Shown here piece after piece: positions 56,015-64,000 of a stretch of DNA of 64,000 nt (position 1 is the stretch's first letter; each line of letters starts with the position of its first letter). The stretch spans positions 320,936,128-321,000,127 of the forward strand of contig JAVHZZ010000004.1 in the NCBI GenBank assembly GCA_036250195.1, read 5' to 3'. This stretch comes from Mixophyes australis. Lineage: Eukaryota; Chordata; Amphibia; Anura; Limnodynastidae. The notes beneath the pieces are model-generated. The model was not told the origin of the DNA and searched no databases. It worked only from the letters and a program-made list of their open reading frames with translations. The position numbers and the translations under genes are program-made.

Positions 56015-57267
56015 TAGGGGTGTGCACCGGCCACTTTTGGTGTTTTGGGTTCTGATTAGCTTGAGGTTTTGGGTTCTGATTGGTTTTGCCAAAACACCTC
56101 ACTAAAGGTTTTGGTTCTGATTTTGGGTTTTGGGTTCTGATTTTTTTTTTAAAAAGCATAAAAAGTGCTAAAATCCATATTTTTTATTTTTTTTCACTCC
56201 TACACTATTATTAACCTCAATAACATTCAATTCCACTAATTTCCAGTCTATTCTGAACACCTCACACCTCACAATATTGTTTTTAGTCCAAAAGGTTGCA
56301 CCAAGGTAGCTTGATGTCTAAGCTAAGCTACACAAGTGGGCGGCACAAACACGTGCCCCCTCTAGGAGTGGCACTGCAGTGGCTGACAGGATGGCAGTTT
56401 GAAAAACTAGGCCCCAAAGAGCACATAACGGCAAAAAAAGAGGTGCAAGATGGAATTGTCCTTGGGCCCTCCCACCCACCCTTATGTTGTTGAAATAGGA
56501 CATGCACACTTTAACAAACCAATCATTTCAGCGACAGGGCCTACCAAACTACTGTGGCTGAAATGATTGGTTTGTTTGGACCCCCACACACAAAAAGCAA
56601 TTCATCTCTCCCTGTACAAAGTAAACTGGCTCTAATGATGTCGTCCTCATCCTCATCCTCTGATTCCTCGCCCCCTTCAGTGTGTACTTCCTCATCCTCA
56701 CACATTATCAATTCGTCCCCACTGGACTCCACAATCACCGGTCCCTCTGTAGTCTCTGGAGGCCATTGCTGGTCTTGATTGATGAATTAATAATTCATTT
56801 TTATGAACATCATCTTCTCAACGTTTTGCGGAAGCAACCTCCTTCGCCGCTCACTGACCAGGTTCCCCGCTGCACTAAAAACACACTGGAGGGGGGACAA
56901 TTCAGGTAAAATAGAGCCAGTTTGTACATGGGCTTCCAAAATGCCTTTTTTTCCTGCCAGTAAGAATAAGAACTGTCTGACATGTCTACTTTGATGGTGT
57001 CAGCAAAGTAATCCTCCACCATTTTTTCAATGGTCCAATGCAGCGACAGTAGACATGTCTGCAATGGTTGGCAGGTCCTTCAGTCTGGACCAGATGTTCT
57101 CAGCATCCCCGCCAGCGGGTCCTTTAGGAAATCTCAGCTGTTTCCTCGCAGCCACAGGTGTGGAAGAAAATGAAGGAGGAGCTGTTGGCATGTCACGGTC
57201 CTCTTCAGACCAGCAGGTCTTTGCACCGCTGTAGACTTGTGCGCTAATCCGAGCCCGCTCATCTCTA
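56015..57267 (-). mobile_element. hAT (Ac-like) element, 1.25 kb, deletion derivative
   Basis: An exact 8-bp duplication GATATATT flanks it (56007-56014 and 57268-57275). The ends are TAGGGGTGTGCACCGG and, reverse-complemented, TAGAGATGAGCGGGC, the same family as 4582-10015. It keeps both ends, the subterminal hairpin (56516-56575) and the 3' part of the transposase, but lacks the tandem arrays and N-terminal coding. Confidence 0.93.
56541..57064 (-). pseudogene. hAT transposase C-terminal remnant, frameshifted
   Basis: The frame 57064-56810 reads LHWTIEKMVEDYFADTIKVD, then FWKPMYKLALFYLNCPPSSV, matching residues 18-37 of the frame at 7359-7739. It then loses phase: 13 bases present in the other copy, around the Tyr-Ser-Glu-Arg codons, are deleted near 56880. 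The acidic tail continues in another frame at 56738-56541 (ESSGDELIMCEDEEVH). The dimerisation domain is destroyed. Confidence 0.85.
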
Positions 57268-57316
57268 GATATATTATCCTGTTACGTGAATGTTTATATA
57301 AAGTAATCAGACCCCT

Positions 57317-57601
57317 CAGGGCCATCTTAACAACAATATGGGCCCCCGGGCAAAGCAGTGCACCAGGGCCCCTAGATATAGATATAAAGATGTATACAAA
57401 TACAGATATAGATATAGATATAGATAAATAGAGATAGAGATAGATAGATGTACTTGCTCAGTGACCCTTGAAGGTTTTTTTTGCAGGTTTTTTTCTTTTG
57501 CAGGATTATTTATTCTCATTAAGAGCCGTGCCTATGGGGCCCCCTTGCCCGTGGGGCTCCCGGGCAGCTGCCCATCGTGCCAAATGGAAAAGATGGCCTT
57601 G
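57317..57601. mobile_element. hAT-type MITE, 285 bp
   Basis: An exact 8-bp duplication AGACCCCT flanks it (57309-57316 and 57602-57609). The ends are CAGGGCCATCTTAACAAC and, reverse-complemented, CAAGGCCATCTTTTCC. It contains GGGCCCCCGGGC blocks and a GATATA/GATAGA simple repeat (57374-57448). Confidence 0.92.
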
Positions 57602-57609
57602 AGACCCCT

Positions 57610-58221
57610 CATTGATATATATTGAAATATATATATATATATATATATATTGAATCTGCTGATTTTATTAATATTTTATTTCCTTTTATTCATACTTCTT
57701 TGCTTTTAATATTTTACTCATTTTAAGGTTCCTATCTTGCAGAAATAACATAGTTTATAAGGAGAAAGAAAGAAGAGTGGTGTAATTCGATTGGGGCGCT
57801 CCTAGGATGTTAATGAAGAAAGAATTACCTTTATTAAAATGACAAATATCTAATCATTGTTTCATTAAAACAAGCCAGCATGTATCTGGATCCCTAATCT
57901 CTACTTCTAGAAAAAAAAAAAAAATCAAGTGAAAAAGTGAAACTGCATGACATTATGTAACTTGTGGGTTACAATTTGCAGTGATGAATGTGTGCGTGTG
58001 TGGGTGTATATATTGATATATATATATCCTTTCCATCCCCTCACCCATCTCCCTCTCCCTTCCTACCCTCCCCTACATCTATATGGTAACTGTTAAACTG
58101 TTAAACTGCTGTATTTCTCCTATAGAATTTTATGACCAGTTGTATGTTTTGTATATTTCACTTACCTCTCTAAACTGTACAGTTGTCTTTTATGACGTGG
58201 GCCTTTACTTTCTGCTTGTAT
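57610..58221. other. Unassigned spacer with AT repeats
   Basis: TA runs occur near 57628-57650 and 58009-58028. Nothing else was recognised. Confidence 0.5.
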
Positions 58222-58512
58222 ATTGTAATCAGGGCCGGACTGGCCATCTGGCAATTCTGGCGTCGTCCTGCACTGAAGCATCGCCCACCAAGCACCGGCC
58301 ATCAAGCTATGTTTTTTTTTCATAATCGCGCGGTTGCGCCATGACGTCGCTCTGACGCAATGACGTCACTCGCGGCCGCGTCGAAGCTAGGAGGAGCGGT
58401 TCTAGCTGCGCGGTTTTATTCCTACACTGAGTCTCCTTCTTCCTTCAATCTCAGGGCCGCCCCTTAGTCTGAAGGGGGGCGGTCCCGACTGTCAGCGAAT
58501 CCAATTAGGAGG

Positions 58513-58684
58513 CAGGCAGCTAACAGTAAATCCGAGGATGTTAGCTGTCCTACCAGAGCGGGCGCGCTGTCACTGCTTAGTGTGGTCACATGAGATTCAC
58601 AACTCACGTGACCACATTAAGCAGTGACAGCGCGCCCGCTCTGGCAGGACAGCTAACATCCTCAGATTTACTGTTAGCTGCCTG
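58513..58684. repeat. Fold-back in the hAT, GC-rich
   Basis: CAGGCAGCTAACAGTAAATC pairs with GATTTACTGTTAGCTGCCTG, continuing through AGCGGGCGCGCTGTCACTGC and its complement to a loop of about 10 bases. Confidence 0.93.
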
Positions 58685-58789
58685 TCAGAAGACAGATGTG
58701 CCGTCGTCTGCAGAGAGGAGGAGCAGAAGACATCAGGTAAGTTTTATCTATAATATAATGGAGGAGGATGTGATGCAGGTGGCGACTGA

Positions 58790-59300
58790 GGAGGGGGGGA
58801 TTACTGGTGTGGGGAGGGGGTTAATGAATCAGCAGCAATGGTTTTGAAGAACTGCCTGGGGGGGGTAATGAGTTGCCTGTAATGGATTGATGATTTTGTG
58901 GGGGGCGGGGGGGGTTTATTAACTACCTGCAGTGGGTTAATAATTGGGGGGGGGGTAAATGCTTTGCCTGTAATGGGGTGATCAATTTGCCCTGGGGGGG
59001 TTAATGAATTGCCTGCAGTGAGTTGAAGAATTGTGGTGGGGGGTCAATGTATTGGCTGCAACAGATTGATGAATTTACCCAGGGGGGGTTTCTGAATTAC
59101 CTGCAACCGTTGATGAATTAGCTAGTGCAGGGGGGGGGGGTGTTAATGGATTGGCGATGGAGGGATAATGGATTGGTTAAAGTGAGGTGATTAATTGGCT
59201 GGGGGGTGGGTGAGCAAATAAGTGGTTGGGTGGGTGAAGATATGAATGGGGTGTCAAACTTTCTGGTGAGGGTTTACAAAAATGGCTGGGGTAGGTGATG
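58790..59300. repeat. Degenerate G-rich minisatellite
   Basis: Irregular units carry GGGGGGTTAATGAATTGCC, TGCAGTGGGTTAATAATT and similar blocks. It parallels the G-rich array in the hAT at 10465-12549. Confidence 0.75.
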
Positions 59301-61267
59301 AAATAGCTTGTGGGGGACATGATCTCTGTATTGTGTGGCAGTGACGTGGAGGCTCTCTGTAGTCTCAGCAGTCACTCACTAGATTATTAAATACTTGACA
59401 GATGGGGCTGGTAGATTTTAGTATATGAATATAAATAATTTTTATATATTTTTTTGTCTATCTGTGCCTGTACTAGGGGGTTGTTTTATTTGGTCATAAT
59501 GGAGTGTTGTGTTTGTATCATTCAGGGTATGTTAACATTTTTCATTATAATAAAATTTTTGCACATTTTCAATACAAGACTCCCAAGTTTCCAGAATCCA
59601 GCCAACTAGCAACAATGCTCTAAGAACAAGCAAGAAAAAACATCAGGCAGTCTACGCTGCAAGATCAGGTAAGAGAGAACGGAGCAATTTGTCTAATTTC
59701 ACTGCGGAATCTTACTGTAATGATATTTTAATATGTTTGCAGAATTAATTGTGTTTTATGTATTAATTTATATATTACAATTTTGTGTGTGGTGTATATA
59801 TGTATGTGCATATATATAATATATGCACGGTGGCCATACCGCCACTTCTACTGTCTTCATTGTAAAACTTTCCTGAATTTCCACTTTGACCACTGTTTAT
59901 AAATGGGTGGCGGGCAGGTGGGGTGGGGGGGGGGGGAATCGGTGTATTAGCCTAGGGCGGCTGGAACCCTTAATCAGGCCCTGGACAAGGATGTAATTTT
60001 TAAAGATTGGGAATGAATAGCTCCAGCACCGACCACAGAAATGTTGACTTCAAGAGCGGGAGCTGCACATGGGTGGCGGCTGTGTGTTACATTACAGTGC
60101 ATATTTTTTTTATTTATTTTGTGTCTGAAAAATGCTTATTCAATAATATTTCCAGGATTGGATTATATTGTAATTGGGATTTTTTAGGTGTGGACTTATA
60201 TAGCTTTTGCACTGCTATCCATACACATACTATTTGGTGGAGATTAGAAGAAATGTGTTCCACAGAGCTGGATTATTTCCACATCAATATTCATCAATCA
60301 TATTTTTATTATTTCAAGAAGTTCCTTTTATGGTTTATGTGTATGTCTTTGAAATATCTCAAAAAGGAATTTTTTTTATGATTATGGTGTTTATGTTGTC
60401 CCTTAATAATTCACGGTTTTATATGTTGTCATTAAATCATTTTGTTTATAGTCAAGCCTGTATCTATAGATTTAGCAACCACTATCAGGGAACGGCAGTA
60501 AGGGTTCCACTTCCCCCTAAATTTTTAATTACATTTCTTTTTTGTGTCCTTTTTTGGTTTGTGTTAGGCCATTTGACTTTTCCATTGCGGCAGCATTGAA
60601 TGAATAGTTTGTCAGATGACTGCTCAGCCACAAAATGCTTAGCGTGGCAAAATTCACAAATACTGTTCATGTAATCACAGTTATAAGCATTAATATTTGT
60701 TTCATTAAAGTTAATGACATGAAGAAGCATGGCACCTAGTTCGCCGATTTTGTAGGCATTGACGTGATATTACCTCTGTCCTGTTTGCTCTTTGATTGTT
60801 TTCCCTGTGACGGCAATTTGCTGAGGAGATTTGCATGGCAATGACGAACACGCGTTGTCTTTGGTCATAAGTCATAGTTTGTCTACAGGCTTTATCCTGC
60901 TTCGCCTTCGTCACAATAGAGTCATTATGAAAACTATTTAACAATGTTTTTGTGTGTGTATTTATAAAGAAGAAGAGCAGTGCTATCTATCTATCTATCT
61001 ATCTGTCTATATATTTTACAATATTACGGGTTTGTGTAGTTTCCCGGTGCTCCAGGTGATTTGCACAACAAGGGAATTGATCAGGATGGGCAGAAGACAA
61101 AGTGTGATACACAAGTTTGTGCTGATGCTTCATGTTGGACTGCACCAGCAACGCCTCTTCAGCGTGCAACAATATCACAATATTGTGCATGGAGCCCACA
61201 GCAAGTGGGCCTGTGTGTTTTAAATGCCAGGGCTGATTTTTAGTCCCAGTCCGGCCCTGATTGTAAT

Positions 61268-61839
61268 ATATGATAATTTGTCCTCAACTGTTTAAAGAGA
61301 GTTACTACATATTGTGTGACAATAGTTACAAATAAAGTTGTTAAAAAAAAATGTAGTGATACAGCAATGCCATGTGTCTCCTGATTATTCCATTGTTCTA
61401 ATCATTGTAATCATAGCATCCATGTTTCTGGTTTCTGTCTCAAATATTTCTCTTTAAACTCCTCTCAATCTATAAAACTATACCTTTAAAATACATTTGA
61501 CCTCATTTACAAAACAATACTCGATAGTACAGTGGGGTCTGCCTAAATTGCTTTTTAGTACAGAAACTCTTGTTTACTTTTACTTCACATCATGACCAGA
61601 GATAGTTTGCATCTTAATGGCAAAACAATTTTCACTGTTAACATTTATTTTTCACTCTTTTCCACAAATGTACTTTTTAAGATCTTGTGGAGTCAATAGA
61701 GAATTCATTAGGTTTCCACTAGTTTATTGTATTTTTTTTTTTAGAAATAATAGCATAGAATTCAAACTGGGTCTAATATTAACTAATACAACCATTATTA
61801 TAAATCATGCTTTTTCCTACAGGGTTTACTCTCTTCCTG
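61268..61839. other. Unassigned AT-rich sequence
   Basis: No feature recognised. Confidence 0.5.
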
Positions 61840-62143
61840 TCATACAGGCTTGCTGTTTTATGCCTCTATTATGCCCTTTGCTATGTCTATACCCAATGAT
61901 GCTACTTGCCCTCTGCTACCCATGTAATCATTGTAATTTGCCCTGTGTAATACTACTTGTAATGTTATTTGGGTTTTGTAATACCACTTGTATTATGTTT
62001 TTTGTTTTATTTTTTGCTTTTCTTTGTTGCTCATGTCATATTATTGTAAAACTGCTCTGTACAGTGCTGCAGAATCTTGTGGAGCCCTATAAATAAACAT
62101 AATTATTATTATTATTATTATTATTATCATTATTTTTATTATT

Positions 62144-62180
<37 letters not shown>
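61840..62180 (+). mobile_element. LINE 3' tail with (ATT)n
   Basis: It ends CTGTACAGTGCTGCAGAATC, then GGAGCCCTATAAATAAACAT and a long ATT/AAT run, an L2-type tail. The upstream part is T-rich and decayed. Confidence 0.75.
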
Positions 62181-62181
<1 letters not shown>

Positions 62182-62449
62182 GAAAAATAATAATAATCTC
62201 TACCTTATAGGCTAGTAGCCTATAAGGTAGGGTTGTTCCAAAAATGCAATCAGTCTCCTAATCCTGTTATATGCAAATAAGAATCATCTCCACAACATGC
62301 ACATATCTCACATGGGACACTGCAAAACTTTTAATTCAGTAAATTATATCTTAATTTTCTTCCCTTAATGAACTTTCACCCCTACAATCTCTTTTGAATT
62401 CAGTGACTTCATTTTTTTTCTTCAGAAAATGTTCCTCTACTGCTGCTGC

Positions 62450-63065
62450 ACTCTAACAGTACTTACATTGGTTGCCTGCACTTTACAAAATGCAATATAA
62501 AATACTTCTACTAACATGCAAAACCCTTAAGAAAACTGCACCAACATACATCTCTTTACTTTTTTCAAAATATCACCCAACTCAAACAATGCGCTCAGCC
62601 CAAGATTTGCGCCTCTCATCACACGTACTGACTCCTATTTCCAGAACTATAGGACTTTATGCTGAGCTGTACCCACTCCATGAAATGACCTGCTTCGTAA
62701 GACAATACTTACCTCTAGCCTGCAAATCTTCCAGACTTCACCTGAAAACCTCTTTAGTCAAGATTATTAAATTTATGAACCTTCTTCTTAACCTCCCTGG
62801 GCTTTTCTGCACAATGACCAACCTCTACACAAATCAAACTAAACTTACATTCATTCATTTTATAAATAAACAACCTACTGATCCTTAAACTAACATTGCT
62901 ATGTGACTGGATCACTTAGCACATTGCCCATTGCATCTGGCTGGACCAATATGCAATCTGTGCCCCATGTACCTCCTATAGAAAATCTTTTTAATGTTTG
63001 TTATATTCCAGTTTTATTTTATTACTGCATTTGCGCCTAACTGTAAAGCACTGCAAAATATGATG
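62450..63065 (+). pseudogene. L2-type LINE ORF2 C-terminal fragment
   Basis: A 138-codon frame (62472-62888) starts inside the reverse-transcriptase C-terminal region: YKMQYKILLLTCKTLKKTAPTYI corresponds to the block after LHWLP in the 52-kb copy ([20 protein letters not shown]). It is followed by MRSAQDLRLSSHVLTPIS and SSRLHLKTSL. The tail CTGTAAAGCACTGCAAAATA lies near 63042. It is a different, older L2 subfamily than the 49.8-kb element. Confidence 0.82.
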
Positions 63066-63099
63066 CGACTAGTGGTAGAAGTAGGGGTGTATGCGGTAG

Positions 63100-63720
63100 T
63101 ATACCATACTGCCACTTCTTTCCACTGGCCTCCCCCTCTCCCACCTCATCTTCCTCTCCCGCCGCTCCTCTTCTGTCTCCCCTCTCTGCCTCACCCTACA
63201 CTTGCTCCCCTTCCTCTACAGAATCCTTTTCAAACTTCTCACCCTCACCTACAAGGTCCTCTCCCACTCTACTGCCCTTACATCTCTAACCTCCTCTCCA
63301 TTCAGACTCCATCCTGTTCCCTGTGATCAGCCAATGACCACCGCCTCTTCTCTACCCTGATCACTTCATCCTACTCCAGAATCCAAGACATCTGCCGAGC
63401 TGACCCTCTTCATTGGAACGACCTCCCATGCTCCATCCGATTGTCCCCTAATTTGTGCTCCTTCAAGTGAGCACTCAAAAGTAATCTTTTCCACAAAGCC
63501 GATTAGTCATCCACTTAACCTTCTATCCATGCTTGAATACCTCACCATCTCTCACCCCCCACTCTTGCGATTGTTCCCCTTCTATGACTCACTTTGTGCC
63601 TCCGGTCTGCTTGCCCTCCCTTTAGGATGTAAGCTCTTATGAGCAGGGCCCTCTTCCACCTTGTTTCTCTGCTTATTCTTCTGCTCCTACTTCCCTGTAC
63701 AAGCTATGTTTGGAGTGTTT
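63100..63720 (+). pseudogene. L2/CR1-type LINE 3' fragment
   Basis: It aligns with 51940-52480 of the larger LINE: CGCCGCTCCTCTTCTGTCTC, TCACCCTCACCTACAAGG, CTCTTCATTGGAACGACCTC and GTAAGCTCTTATGAGCAGGG. Stops and frameshifts are frequent. The LINE end is missing, and a Helitron-like element follows. Confidence 0.88.
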
Positions 63721-63746
63721 GAAGTCCTGTGGGTAAATATATCAAA

Positions 63747-64000
63747 CAAGTTAACCCGTGCATGATACTCATGCATTCTAGTCAAATCTAGCTACTTAAG
63801 GTTTTAAAAAGGTTCTTGTCATGCATTTGGGGCTAGGCCAGGCCTCCTCAGGGGAAGAGCGTTACTTCCCGACGTAAGCGCCCTTTTTTAACGTGGTTTT
63901 GTCCACATGTCACCACCTCATCATTCTTCTCCATCACCTCATCCTTGATCTTCATCGCCACATCCTTAATCTCCATCGTCTTACTATTCTAAAACCTCTC
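63747..64000 (-). mobile_element. Helitron-like 3' end, continues past window
   Basis: Reverse-complemented, it matches 29830-29999: GGAAGTAACGCTCTTCCCC, AAATGCATGACAAGAACC, the GCATGAGTATCATGC hairpin, then ACGGGTTAACTTG followed by T. The homology stops at the same base in both copies, which defines the 3' terminus. Confidence 0.68.

Larger units (their letters stand above)
58230..61259. mobile_element. hAT element, 3.0 kb, no intact transposase
   Basis: An exact 8-bp duplication ATTGTAAT flanks it (58222-58229 and 61260-61267). The ends are CAGGGCCGGACTGG and CCAGTCCGGCCCTG, exact inverted repeats. The interior has a long palindrome (58513-58684), a G-rich degenerate tandem block (58790-59300), and AT-rich sequence that may hold an old retroelement remnant (60040-60540). 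A CTAT run lies at 60983-61008. ORFs of up to 130 codons show no transposase motif. Confidence 0.92.

Noticed and set aside
59945..59990. Another nested hAT end (CAGGGCCTGATTAAGG reverse-complemented)
   Set aside because: The terminus looks right, but no partner end or 8-bp duplication was found inside the host element.
60007..60599. Two overlapping ORFs of 124 and 130 codons inside the 3-kb hAT
   Set aside because: They overlap in different frames, are T-rich, and show no transposase or other motif.
61617..62096. 159-codon hydrophobic ORF as a membrane protein
   Set aside because: It runs through T-rich decayed DNA into a LINE tail, and its hydrophobicity comes from base composition.

Overview
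This window is non-genic vertebrate DNA made almost entirely of transposable elements at many stages of decay. The mix of hAT elements, palindromic MITEs with 3-bp target duplications, L2/CR1-type LINEs, Tc1 elements, Helitron-like ends, Penelope-like insertions and a vertebrate-type retroviral gag suggests an amphibian, most likely a frog. That assignment rests on recognised repeat families and is inference. I see no host exon, tRNA, rRNA, operon or CRISPR array. The longest recognisable reading frame is 363 codons and belongs to a retroviral gag.

Layout. 1-4.6 kb: an edge-truncated palindromic MITE, a Helitron-like element, a dispersed DNA repeat and a reverse-oriented LINE tail. 4.58-10.02 kb: a 5.4-kb hAT (Ac-like) element with an exact 8-bp duplication, a 79-bp tandem array and a gutted transposase. 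10.47-12.55 kb: a second hAT with a G-rich minisatellite. 12.85-14.22 kb: a Penelope-like insertion holding a 640-bp MITE. 14.4-21.3 kb: two clusters of a ~0.4-kb repeat, a Tc1 pseudogene broken by a 188-bp palindrome, and a solo retroviral LTR that holds a LINE tail. 23-28.6 kb: inverted LTR-like copies, and a dispersed repeat split by a hAT which itself holds a Penelope-like insertion and a palindrome. 29.5-30 kb: a Helitron-like element. 36.4-45 kb: a truncated Tc1 split by a 500-bp solo LTR, joined to a minus-strand endogenous retrovirus with LTR, primer-site-like sequence and broken gag, but no pol or env that I recognise. 45-49.2 kb: two degraded hAT transposase copies head to head. 49.8-52.8 kb: a 5'-truncated LINE. 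52.9-57.6 kb: MITEs, a nested palindrome, and two hATs. 58.2-61.3 kb: a 3-kb hAT. 61.8-64 kb: three LINE fragments and another Helitron-like 3' end.

Nothing here acts as a pathway. The information lies in insertion order, read from target-site duplications and nesting. At least six hAT-type insertions keep perfect or near-perfect 8-bp duplications. Several elements were hit by later ones: Tc1 by MITE, Tc1 by LTR, LTR by LINE, hAT by Penelope-like, Penelope-like by MITE, retrovirus by MITE, and palindrome by MITE.
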